A DNA stretch of 64,000 nucleotides from JACCZR01 sp963844805. Its GTDB lineage: Bacteria > Actinomycetota > Thermoleophilia > Solirubrobacterales > Thermoleophilaceae. Both the position numbers and the translations under genes were made by a program. Shown here piece by piece: positions 18,293 to 25,399 of this stretch; the first letter of the stretch is position 1, and every line of letters begins with the position of its first letter. Below the pieces are notes generated by a model. The model did not search any database and was not told the origin of the DNA. It saw only the letters and a list, made by a program, of their open reading frames with translations. The DNA lies in contig CAWJPU010000011.1 in assembly GCA_963844805.1 (NCBI GenBank), forward strand, positions 186,001 through 250,000, written 5' to 3'.

Positions 18293-19354
18293 GCCCCCGC
18301 GATCTCCTTGGCCTTCTCCGCCAGCGCCGGAACGCCCTCGTCGAACATCGCCAGGAACTCGTCGTCGCTGTCGCCGGCCTTGAAGCGCTTGAAGTTGCCC
18401 TCCATGAACACCGCGGCCTTCCAGGCGGCGAGCGCCTGGTACCAGTTCAGCGCCCCCACCGAGCGGCCCGAGCGGTCCTCGTAGCGGGAGACCAGCTCCG
18501 ACCGGCTGAGGAAGCCCTCCGCCCGCGTCACGGACGTGAGCGCAGAGAACATCGTGTCGTCGGACTCGCCCGGCTCGGTCCAGGTGAGGCTGAGGTAGCC
18601 GACGTCCGCCAGCGGGTCGCCGATCGTCGAGAGCTCCCAGTCGAACACCGCGACCACCCGGGCCGGCGCCTCGTCGGCCACCATCACGTTGCCGAGCCGG
18701 AAGTCGCCGTGGACGATCGTCGCCGGCGGGGACTCGGGGAGATTGTCCGCCAGCCACTGCCCGACCTCCTGCACCACCGGCAGCTCGCGGGTCTTGTTGT
18801 GGTCCCACAGGCCGTTGAAGCGCCGCAGCTGGCGCTCGAGATAGCCCGTCGGCTTGCCGAACCAGTCCAGCCCCCGCTCGCGCCAGTCCACGGCGTGGAT
18901 CTCGACGAGGGCGTCGACGAGCTCCTCGCCGGCGCGCCGGCGCTCCTCTGGCGTGTCGAGTGCGTCGGGGATCGTGTCGGTGACGACGGTGCCGTGCTCC
19001 TCGGCCATCACGTAGAAGGGCACGCCGAGCACGTCCTCGTCCTCGCAGACCGCGAGGATCTCCGGCCCGCGCGCGTGGGTGCCCTCCAGCGACTGCAGCA
19101 AGCGGGCCTCGCGCAGCACGTCGTGCGCCGAGGGCGGCAGGGGAGGCCGCGGCGGGCCGGCGCAGCACCACGCGGGTGTCGCCACGCCGGACCAGGTAGG
19201 TCACGTTCGAGTGGCCCTCGCCGATGCGGTCGGCCTCGACCGGGCCCTCCCCGATGCCCTGGCCGTCGAGCCATTCGGCGAGCGGCTCGCGGACCAGCAG
19301 CGGCGGGCGCTCGAGCGCTTCGGCCTCGGCCTTGGTGTCCACCTGCTCGCTCAC
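18289..19354 (-). CDS. APH-like kinase (acyl-CoA dehydrogenase 11 N-domain type), frameshifted
   Basis: About 355 residues with the aminoglycoside-phosphotransferase fold. ADRIGEGHSNVTYLV is the nucleotide loop, VVLRRP the ATP-anchoring strand, IVHGDFRLGNVMV the catalytic loop and FDWELSTIGDPLADVGYL the metal-binding Asp motif. This pattern is closest to the kinases fused to or encoded beside acyl-CoA dehydrogenases (ACAD10/11), thought to phosphorylate 4-hydroxyacyl substrates; antibiotic resistance is unlikely. A frameshift lies near 19150, between VVLRRP and PLPPSAHDVLREARLL. It is coupled to the HAD hydrolase downstream, which fits the ACAD10-style kinase/HAD pairing. Confidence 0.8.
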
Positions 19355-19415
19355 GCGGGCGCGGATGGTCGCAGAACCTTCGCGCGGGTTGCCACGCCGC
19401 AGTTACCCTGACCAT

Positions 19416-20073
19416 GTGCGACGCCCCTTCGCGCTCTCGCTGCTCGCCGGGTGCCTGGTCGCCCTCGCCGCCCCGGCGGCGGCGCTGCCGGCCACGGTCG
19501 ACATCATCGACAACGACTACACGCCGCGCGAGCTGCGCGTCGTGCCCGGCGAGACCGTGGTGTGGCGCTTCAAAGCTCTGCTGGACCACACCGTGACGAG
19601 CGACCCCGGCCAGGCCGAGTCGTTCAACTCGGGCCAGCCGCGTATCGGCGGACCGGACTTCGGCCACCAGTTCAACGCGCTCGGGTCGCTTCGTATACCG
19701 CTGCACGGTGCACCCCGACATGACCGGCGCCGTCACCGTCGCTCCGCCAGATCTGACGCGCCCGTCGCTGACCCGCCTGCGCGCCAGCCCCTCGCGCTTC
19801 TGCGTGCCGGGCAGCGGCTGTCGGCGGGCGGGCACCCGGTTCCGCTTCCGGCTGTCGGAGCTCTCCCGGGTACGGGGCTCGATCGCCACGCTCCGCCGCC
19901 CCGGTCGTCGCCTGCGCCGGTTCAGCGCGCGGCTGCGCGCCGGCGATCGCTCGATCCGCTTCCGGGGCCGCGGCCTGAGGCCGGGGCGCTACATCGCCCG
20001 GCTGCAGGCGACCGACGGCGCGGGCAACCGCTCGGCGGTCAAGCGGGTGCGCTTCAGGGTCAAACTGCCCTGA
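19416..20073 (+). CDS. secreted blue-copper (plastocyanin-like) protein with Arg-rich C-terminal domain, frameshifted
   Basis: A GTG at 19416 opens a signal peptide (RRPFALSLLAGCLVALAAPA). The mature part begins with a cupredoxin strand pair (VDIIDNDYTPRELRVVPGET). Type I copper ligands are the His in LLDHTVTSD and, after correcting a frameshift near 19688, Cys, His and Met in YRCTVHPDMTG. Residues from about 110 form a second domain, TRFRFRLSELSRVRG to LRPGRYIARLQATDGAGN, the same type as at the end of the propeller protein at 6000-7415. LAGC could be a lipobox, but the hydrophobic stretch before it is short. Likely an extracytoplasmic electron carrier or copper-binding protein. Confidence 0.68.
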
Positions 20074-20686
20074 TCGCCGCGCTCGCCGAGCTCACGAACA
20101 GCTCGCACGCACGCTCGAGCGCCGGCGTCTCGCCGCGCTCCAGGCGCTCCAGCGCCAAGCCCTCGACGCCCGCCATCACCAGCACCACGCCCGCCTCGGC
20201 CTCGGCCCGGCCAGAGGGCCCGTCGGACGTGGCGAGGAAGAGCCCCGCGACCACCTCCTGCCAGCCGGTCTTCATCTCGCGCATTACAGCGCGCACGTCG
20301 CGCTCGACGACCGAGACCGCCGCCAGGTCGAAGTAGAGGCGGGGTAGGCGGGGGTCCTCGTCGATAAGCCGCCAGAGGCCGTCGAGTAGCCCGCGCACCA
20401 CCTGCTCGACGGTCTCCGGCTCGCCCATGCCGCCCAGCACCTCGGCCGTGATCGAGTCGCGCACCTCGCGCCCCACTGCGGCGACCAACCCCTGCTTGGA
20501 GCCGAAGTGGTACGAGATCAGAGCCTTGTTCTGGCCGCTGCGCGCCGCCACCTTGGCGGTGGTCAAGCCCGCGTAGCCCTCCTCTTTCAGCACCTCGAAC
20601 CCGGCTTCGAGCACGCGCTCGCGCGCGCCCGACGCCGGGCGGCCGGGTCCGCGGGTTGCCGCGGCCTCAGGCTGCTGCTTGGCCAA
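20060..20686 (-). CDS. TetR-family regulator coupled to R2lox
   Basis: A 208-residue TetR protein. The helix-turn-helix is RVLEAGFEVLKEEGYAGLTT followed by ARSGQNKALISYHFGSKQGL, and the rest is a helical effector domain. The TTG start at 20686 lies 20 bp inside the end of the R2lox gene, so translation is coupled and the two proteins share one mRNA. This arrangement suggests that the regulator represses its own operon from the promoter upstream of R2lox. Its 3' end overlaps the convergent copper-protein gene by 14 bp. Confidence 0.82.
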   Translation of the reverse strand: MAKQQPEAAATRGPGRPASGARERVLEAGFEVLKEEGYAGLTTAKVAARSGQNKALISYHFGSKQGLVAAVGREVRDSITAEVLGGMGEPETVEQVVRGLLDGLWRLIDEDPRLPRLYFDLAAVSVVERDVRAVMREMKTGWQEVVAGLFLATSDGPSGRAEAEAGVVLVMAGVEGLALERLERGETPALERACELFVSSASAAIRAV

Positions 20687-21596
20687 CGGGCTCCATGCCC
20701 ATGGCGGCCAGCTTCTTCGAGAGCGAGCGCATCGCGTACTCGAAGATCTCCTGGGAGCCGTAGCCGAAGGGCGTCACGAAGTCGAACGGGTCGTCCGCGT
20801 AGGGCGGCGCGAGCGCGAGCGTGCCGACCGGCAGCGTCTCCTCCAGCGTGGCCTGGATCGTGCGGGCGTGCCGGGGGTCCGCCTTGATCGCGTCCGCGAG
20901 GAACTTCACCCCGAAGCCGATGTGACGCGACTCGTCGCGGTTGACGGCGGTGAAGCCCTGCTGGAAGCCGGGCAGCCAGCCGTTGTCCTTCATCGTGCGG
21001 AGCATGAAGCGCGCACCGGTGAGGGCGAGCGTGCCCTCGATCACGATCATGTAGACGGTGATGCCGCGCACGAGCGCGTCGAAGTCGCTCGGGTCCTTGC
21101 GCACGGTCTCGGCGCAGTCGTGGAGGATCTCGTCGAAGAGCTGCCCGTACTCGGGCTTCATCTTCGGCCGCTGAGCCTCGACGTTCTCCGACAGCGTCGC
21201 GGCGTCGACGCCGAACACCTCGCGGTAGAAGCGGTCGAAGAAGACCATGTGCTTGGCCTCGTCGGAGATCTGAGTAGCCAGGAAGGCCCGCGCCTCGTGT
21301 GACGGCGCGGCGATTGCGAAGGGCAGCAGCTCGGTGGTGACGCGCTCCTCGCCGAGGAAGAACGACGAGCACGACCACTGGAAGAACTCCTTCTGGTCCG
21401 GGCTGATCAGGTCGGGGTCGGCCCACTGCTCGGCATCGAGCGAGAAGTCGAACTGCTCGCTGCTCCAGGACTGGCGCTCCCAGCGGGCGAACAGCTTCCC
21501 GTAGGAGGGGGCCGCCTCCACGATCCGGTCCAGGCCGGCCATCACCTGGTCGATGTCCGCGTCGACGAGAGCTTGGACTGCGTCGGTCTCAGCCAT
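20667..21596 (-). CDS. R2-like ligand-binding oxidase (R2lox)
   Basis: A 309-residue four-helix-bundle metalloprotein of the ribonucleotide-reductase R2/ferritin superfamily. Metal ligands are Glu in FFLGEERVTTELL, the ExxH in ISDEAKHMVFF, Glu in YMIVIEGTLAL and the ExxH in NRDESRHIGFG. Val next to the first ligand and Tyr in GITVYMIVIEG are the positions that form the Val-Tyr ether cross-link in the Mycobacterium R2lox. The radical-transfer C-terminus of true R2 subunits is absent and no R1 gene is nearby, so it is not a reductase subunit. It probably oxidises a bound lipid-like ligand at a Mn/Fe site. The downstream TetR gene overlaps it. Confidence 0.85.
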   Translation of the reverse strand: MAETDAVQALVDADIDQVMAGLDRIVEAAPSYGKLFARWERQSWSSEQFDFSLDAEQWADPDLISPDQKEFFQWSCSSFFLGEERVTTELLPFAIAAPSHEARAFLATQISDEAKHMVFFDRFYREVFGVDAATLSENVEAQRPKMKPEYGQLFDEILHDCAETVRKDPSDFDALVRGITVYMIVIEGTLALTGARFMLRTMKDNGWLPGFQQGFTAVNRDESRHIGFGVKFLADAIKADPRHARTIQATLEETLPVGTLALAPPYADDPFDFVTPFGYGSQEIFEYAMRSLSKKLAAMGMEPVGQAAA

Positions 21597-21632
21597 GCCA
21601 GGATTATTACCCGTTCGTTCAGTTAAAGGCAA
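21597..21632 (-). promoter_or_regulatory. promoter of the R2lox-TetR operon, probably leaderless
   Basis: On the minus strand TTGCCT (21632-21627) and TAATAA (21609-21604) are separated by 17 bases, and the ATG of R2lox follows the -10 by 7 bases. Transcription would start at or next to the initiation codon. The spacer TTAACTGAACGAACGGGTAA region is an imperfect palindrome (6 of 10 paired positions) and could be the TetR operator. Confidence 0.55.
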
Positions 21633-21633
21633 G

Positions 21634-21777
21634 CAGGGCGCCCTGAACCGCCGAACCCCGGCGTGTCCGGGGCCACGAACCACGAAGTGCCTCCGCGGGG
21701 GCAGGGCGCTTCGAAATCCGCTGCGGGAGCGGATTTCGTCGCAAAAGCGAACCTTTCGGTTGCTCCATGCGTTGGAG
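21634..21777 (+). promoter_or_regulatory. hairpin-rich 5' leader of the secreted protein gene
   Basis: The region holds a chain of inverted repeats: a 12-bp palindrome CAGGGCGCCCTG (21634-21645), a 6-bp stem CCCCGG/CCGGGG (21656-21672), an 11-bp stem CGAAATCCGCT/AGCGGATTTCG with a 5-base loop (21712-21738), TCGC-AAAA-GCGA (21739-21750), AACC-TTTC-GGTT (21750-21761) and CTCCA/TGGAG (21763-21777). A Shine-Dalgarno AAGGGAG follows at 21807. It could be a regulatory leader RNA; I do not recognise a known riboswitch class. Confidence 0.5.
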
Positions 21778-21821
21778 GGGAGGCAGAGCGAACCCGACAT
21801 CCAGCCAAGGGAGTTTTGTTC

Positions 21822-22481
21822 TTGAGATTGCGTTTGATCCTTGCGACCGTGCTGGCGCTTGCCTTAGCGGTCCCAGTCGTCGCCGAGGCCGCCAAGGGCG
21901 CCAAGCCCCCGCCAAAGGGGAACCCGAGCTTGGCCGCGACACCGAATCCGGTGGTCTTTGGTAGCCAGAGCGTCCTGTCGGGCCACCTCAAGGGACAGAA
22001 CAACAGCGGGCGGGTCGTGACCCTGCAGGGAGCACCCCATCCCTTCACGAGCTTCAACAACAACGTCGCCACGGCCACCACCGACTCGGCGGGCAAGTTC
22101 TCGTTCGCGAGGCGCCCGCGGCTGCACACGCAGTACCGGGTGAGCATCGGCGGGATCCTGAGCCCGACGGTAACGGTGCTGGTCCGCCAGCGGACCAGTC
22201 TCTTCGTGAGCGACCGCACCCCGCGCCGCGGACAGCTCGTCCGCTTCTCCGGGCGCTCGTGCCCGACGCACGACGGAGCGGTCGTGTCGATCCAGAAGCG
22301 CACCAGCACCGGCTCGTTCCGCACCGTGCGCCGCACCCGCTTGCGTGATGCGACGCGTTGCTCGGTGTACTCCCGCCGCCTACGGATCTTCCGAGACGGC
22401 ACCTTCCGCAGCGTGGTGGCGGCCGACGCGAGCCACGCCCGCGGATTCAGCCGGCTGAGGTCGCTCGACGCTCACCGCTAG
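21822..22481 (+). CDS. secreted protein of unknown function
   Basis: The TTG at 21822 is placed 8 bases after AAGGGAG and opens a strong signal peptide (RLRLILATVLALALAVPVVA, cleavage near AEA-AK); nearby TTGs at 21816 and 21828 are alternatives. The mature 195 residues are basic and strand-rich, beginning KGAKPPPKGNPSLAATPNPV, with two Ig-like or carboxypeptidase-regulatory-like halves (VVFGSQSVLSGHLKGQNNSG; TSLFVSDRTPRRGQLVRFSG). Two cysteines (RSCPTHDG and ATRCSVYS) could form a disulfide. No catalytic signature is visible. A long structured leader precedes it and a strong hairpin terminator follows 12 bases after the stop. Confidence 0.7.
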   Translation: MRLRLILATVLALALAVPVVAEAAKGAKPPPKGNPSLAATPNPVVFGSQSVLSGHLKGQNNSGRVVTLQGAPHPFTSFNNNVATATTDSAGKFSFARRPRLHTQYRVSIGGILSPTVTVLVRQRTSLFVSDRTPRRGQLVRFSGRSCPTHDGAVVSIQKRTSTGSFRTVRRTRLRDATRCSVYSRRLRIFRDGTFRSVVAADASHARGFSRLRSLDAHR

Positions 22482-22493
22482 ACCGTTGAGACG

Positions 22494-22521
22494 GGCGCCT
22501 GCGGCTCGGGCCGCAGGCGCC
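22494..22521 (+). terminator. 12-bp stem hairpin terminator
   Basis: GGCGCCTGCGGC and GCCGCAGGCGCC form a perfect 12-bp stem with a TCGG tetraloop, 12 bases after the stop of the secreted protein. A following T-run is absent. Confidence 0.7.
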
Positions 22522-22690
22522 GACCATAGGCCGCCGCGACCGCCGCCACGGCAGCGCCCCCGGTGGCCCACCACCTGGCTCCCGGGTGCGGCCTGGGTCG
22601 GGTTCGCCGCTTCGGACCAGCGGCTGCGCGCGATAACGGGACGGCTTATGTCGCCTGCCGGGCAGGACCCAGCAGCAGGGCGCCGGCGAG
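22522..22690. other. intergenic, no clear gene
   Basis: A minus-strand frame here ends with a hydrophobic stretch (WWATGGAAVAAVAAAYGRR) resembling a membrane-protein tail, but it is closed upstream by a stop and has no start codon. I see no RNA gene or promoter that I can support. Confidence 0.3.
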
Positions 22691-23128
22691 TCAGGCGATC
22701 TCGTCTACGTGGCGGACGTTGGCCACGTCGTCGGAGTCCGGGCTCGGCTCGCCGGACAACCACGCGTCGAGGATCTCCTCCAGCAGGGCCTCGCTGGTGC
22801 TGCGGAGGGAGAGCGCGAGCACGTTAGCGTCGTTCCACTTGCGCGCCCCCGAAGCGGTCTCGGCGTCGCCGCACAGCGCGGCACGAGCGCCCGGCACCTT
22901 GTTGGCCGCCATGGACGCGCCGGTGCCCGTCCAGCACGCCACCACGGCCTGGTCCGCGCGGCCCTCGGCGACGTCGCGGGCGGCGGCCTCGCTGGCCCAC
23001 GCCCAGTCGTCGCGCTCCTCGTCGTTGAGCGCGCCGTGCAGCAGCGGCTCGTGCCCGCGCTTGCGCAGCTCCTCGACCACAGCGCCGGCCACGCCGGTGC
23101 GCTCGTCGGCGGCGACGGAGATCCTCAT
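22691..23128 (-). CDS. rpiB: RpiB/LacAB-family sugar-phosphate isomerase
   Basis: A 145-residue isomerase of the RpiB type, interconverting ribose 5-phosphate and ribulose 5-phosphate (or a related sugar phosphate) in the pentose phosphate pathway. The N-terminal VAADERTGV strand and the catalytic region VVACWTGTGASMAANKVPG carry the active-site Cys and the anion-binding loop; RKWNDANVLALSLR is the conserved C-terminal signature. It is distinct from RpiA. Rpe, the partner enzyme of the pathway, lies at 31378-32061. Its ATG overlaps the stop of a short upstream frame. Confidence 0.9.
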   Translation of the reverse strand: MRISVAADERTGVAGAVVEELRKRGHEPLLHGALNDEERDDWAWASEAAARDVAEGRADQAVVACWTGTGASMAANKVPGARAALCGDAETASGARKWNDANVLALSLRSTSEALLEEILDAWLSGEPSPDSDDVANVRHVDEIA

Positions 23129-23232
23129 CGGCCCAGGCGGGAGCGAGGCAGCCGGCTGCCCACGCGCAGCCGCACGGTGAACGGCGCGGCGAGGGCCGCG
23201 AGCGCAAGCGCTGCTGTGATCAGCCTCCTCAC
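23125..23232 (-). CDS. 35-residue hydrophobic peptide coupled to rpiB
   Basis: A GTG at 23232 begins RRLITAALALAALAAPFTVR, a single hydrophobic helix with a basic flank, and the frame stops in an ATGA overlap with rpiB. The size and overlap are compatible with a leader or small membrane peptide translated ahead of rpiB. Chance cannot be excluded in GC-rich DNA. Confidence 0.35.
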   Translation of the reverse strand: MRRLITAALALAALAAPFTVRLRVGSRLPRSRLGR

Positions 23233-23257
23233 CGCGCGACCATCGTAGCCTCAGGCT

Positions 23258-24100
23258 GTGCCCGAGCTACCCGAGGTCGAGATCGCCGCGCGGCGCCTTA
23301 CCGCAGCCGCCGCCGGCGCGCGCGTGGAGTCCGCGCTGGCGCCCGGGATGGTGACCATGAAGACCTTCGACCCGCCGCTGGACGTCCTGGCGGGGAGGAC
23401 AGTCGACCGCGTGGGCCGGGTGGGGAAGATGCTCACGATCGAGCTCGGCGACCTGGGGCTGCTGATCCACCTGATGTCGGCGGGCCGCCTGCAGCTGTTC
23501 GACTCGCGCGCCTCGCTGCGCGACAAGGCATCGCGGCTGCTGCTGCGCCTGGACGACGGCCGGGAGCTGCGGCTGCGGGAGTTCGGCACCCAACAGCGGG
23601 CGTGGGCGAAGCTGCTGCCTCTGGACGAGGTCGGCGCCGACGAGCAGGTGGCCACGCTCGGCCCCGAGGCGCTGCCGCCGCCCGAGAACCTGCCCGAGCT
23701 GCTCGACCAGCCCCGCCACCTGCACCCGCTGCTCCGTGACCAGCGCACCGTGTCCGGGATCGGGCGCTCCTGGGTGGACGAGATCCTGTGGACCGCCAAG
23801 CTGTCGCCGTTTCGCAAGGGCTCGGACCTCGAGCCCGCCGAGGTGGACGCGCTGGCCGCGGCCTTCGAGTCGACGCTGCAGGGCGCGCTCGACCACTACG
23901 AGGAGGTGCTCGGGCCGGCGATCCCCGACAAGCTTCCGATGCCGCTGCAGGTCCACCGCCGCGCCGGCGAGCCGTGTCCGCGCTGCGGCACGACCATCGA
24001 GGCGATCCACTTCAAGGACTACGTCATGTGCTACTGCCCGCAGGAACAGACGGGCGGCCGCGTGCTGAAAGACCGCCGCCTCTCGCGGCTGCTCAAGTGA
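23258..24100 (+). CDS. Fpg/Nei-family DNA glycosylase
   Basis: A 280-residue base-excision-repair glycosylase/lyase that removes oxidised bases. After removal of the initiator, the protein starts PELPEVEIAARRL, with the catalytic N-terminal Pro and Glu. The helix-two-turn-helix region RTVSGIGRSWVDEILW follows near residue 165. The zinc finger begins CPRCGTTIEAIHFKDYVMCYC and ends with PQEQTGGRVLKDRRLSR. The last zinc ligand, normally in CPxCQ, reads Glu here. GTG at 23258 is the only start that exposes the Pro. Its stop overlaps the next GTG (GTGA). Confidence 0.9.
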   Translation: MPELPEVEIAARRLTAAAAGARVESALAPGMVTMKTFDPPLDVLAGRTVDRVGRVGKMLTIELGDLGLLIHLMSAGRLQLFDSRASLRDKASRLLLRLDDGRELRLREFGTQQRAWAKLLPLDEVGADEQVATLGPEALPPPENLPELLDQPRHLHPLLRDQRTVSGIGRSWVDEILWTAKLSPFRKGSDLEPAEVDALAAAFESTLQGALDHYEEVLGPAIPDKLPMPLQVHRRAGEPCPRCGTTIEAIHFKDYVMCYCPQEQTGGRVLKDRRLSRLLK

Positions 24101-25086
24101 CCGCGACCCTCGGCGACTCGTTCCGGTCGTTCTTCGAGGCGATCGACAAGTTCTTCACGAACCTCGCCGAGGTCGAGCTGCTCCCGCTGCTGGTCGCGTT
24201 GACCGCGTTCGGCGTCTACCTGACCCTGCGCGCGCGGGCGTCGCTGAACATCCTGCGCGCGGCGTACCCCGACGAGCCGATCCGTTTCCGCGACATCTGG
24301 GGCGCGTACTTCGCCGGCTACGGCTTCAACGCCGTGGTGCCCGCACGCGGCGGCGACATCGTGCGGTTGTTCCTGACCAAGAACTCCGTGCCGCACGCCA
24401 GCTACCCCGCGGTGGCTTCCAGCTTCTTCGTCGAGATGGTCTTCGACCTCACCATCGCGATCCCGGTGCTGGCCTTCGCCTTCTCCCAGGGCGTGTTCCC
24501 CAAGCCGCCCGACTTCGCGGACCTCGAGGCGTTCGACCTGTCGTTCTTCGCATCTCACCCGGAGTTCACGCTGTTCCTGCTGACCTTCCTGGGGATCGCG
24601 TTCGTGGCCGCGTTCGGCGTGCTGTCGCAGCGCGTGAAGCGCTTCTGGGAGCGGGTGCGCCAGGGCCTGACGATCCTGCGCGACCACCAGCGCTACTTCC
24701 GCGAGGTGTGGCTGGTCCAGCTGGCGGGCTGGGGGTTTCGCTTCACCGCGTTCTGGTTCCTGCTGGAGGCCTTCGGCGTCGGCGGCTCGGTGACGAACGT
24801 CCTGCTGGTGCTGGGCGTCAACGCGGTGTCTGCGCTCGTGCCCTTCACCCCGCAGGGAGCCGGGGTGCAGCAGGCGCTGCTGGCCAAGGTGTTCGCCGGC
24901 TCGGCCTCGGGGGGCACCGTCGCGGCCTACTCGGTGGGCCAGCAGGTGGCGATCGGGGCCTTCACCTTCGCCGTCGGTTTCCTGGCCATGCTGTTCATCT
25001 TCCGCGTGCGCTCATTCAAGGAGGTAATCCGCCGCGGCAAGGAGGAGCGCGAGGCCGAGAAGGCGGCCCGGTCGGCTACGTCCTGA
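24097..25086 (+). CDS. lysylphosphatidylglycerol synthase-like/UPF0104 membrane protein
   Basis: A 329-residue integral membrane protein with about eight helices. The family pattern is visible: GAYFAGYGFNAVVPARGGDIVR in the first half, then VEMVFDLTIAIPVLAF, then VNAVSALVPFTPQGAGVQQALL, in which the conserved PFTPGG-like loop appears as PFTPQGAGV. Relatives are the membrane flippase part of MprF and polyprenyl-linked lipid handling proteins. The tail is charged and cytoplasmic (VIRRGKEEREAEKAAR). Coupled by a 4-bp overlap to the DNA glycosylase gene. The lipid substrate is unknown. Confidence 0.82.
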   Translation: MTATLGDSFRSFFEAIDKFFTNLAEVELLPLLVALTAFGVYLTLRARASLNILRAAYPDEPIRFRDIWGAYFAGYGFNAVVPARGGDIVRLFLTKNSVPHASYPAVASSFFVEMVFDLTIAIPVLAFAFSQGVFPKPPDFADLEAFDLSFFASHPEFTLFLLTFLGIAFVAAFGVLSQRVKRFWERVRQGLTILRDHQRYFREVWLVQLAGWGFRFTAFWFLLEAFGVGGSVTNVLLVLGVNAVSALVPFTPQGAGVQQALLAKVFAGSASGGTVAAYSVGQQVAIGAFTFAVGFLAMLFIFRVRSFKEVIRRGKEEREAEKAARSATS

Positions 25087-25096
25087 GGCCGAGCGC

Positions 25097-25378
25097 CTAG
25101 TTGGCGCCGAAGCCCTCGCGCGCCTCGCGCACGAGGATGACTGCCTCGGGGAACAGCGTGCGGATCGCCTCGCGAACCTCGGCGGCCTGCTGCTCGGCGT
25201 TGCCCTGGAGGTTCAGCCGGTTGATGCCGGCGATGGTCATGTCGGCGGCGAGCTTGATGGCGTTGTCGGCCCAGGCCACCTTCTGCGCGCCCTGCATCTG
25301 CTCGGCCATCTCGCCGAGGCGCTTGCGCAGCTCGTCCGGGTCGCCGAAGAGTCCGCCGAAGGGGTCTTCAGAACTCAT
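25097..25378 (-). CDS. small helical protein of unknown function
   Basis: A 93-residue protein. The N-terminal DPDELRKRLGEMAEQMQ helix is reminiscent of EbfC-like or nucleoid-associated small proteins, and the C-terminal half (NAEQQAAEVREAIRTLFPEA) forms two further helices. No signal peptide or membrane segment. The ATG at 25378 is the first one that excludes the strongly basic antisense-like region upstream. It is divergent from the short-chain dehydrogenase, with only 21 bp between starts, so the two promoters overlap. Confidence 0.55.
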   Translation of the reverse strand: MSSEDPFGGLFGDPDELRKRLGEMAEQMQGAQKVAWADNAIKLAADMTIAGINRLNLQGNAEQQAAEVREAIRTLFPEAVILVREAREGFGAN

Positions 25379-25399
25379 GCCTTCCCTATCGTAGACGGC

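Noticed and set aside
18289..19354. Aminoglycoside resistance gene
   Set aside because: The kinase fold is shared, but the closest pattern (HGDFRLGN, DWELSTIGDPLADVGYL) is of the acyl-CoA-dehydrogenase-linked group and its neighbours are not resistance genes.
20667..21596. Ribonucleotide reductase small subunit
   Set aside because: There is no large subunit gene nearby and the radical-transfer C-terminus is missing; the Val/Tyr positions fit R2lox.
21712..21738. Known cyclic-di-nucleotide riboswitch
   Set aside because: I compared the stem-loops from memory with the c-di-GMP-I and ydaO (c-di-AMP) cores; the conserved loop sequences were absent, so it is left as an unclassified structured leader.
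22522..22690. Minus-strand hydrophobic tail that looks like a membrane protein C-terminus
   Set aside because: A stop lies upstream and there is no start codon; no conserved sequence supports a gene.
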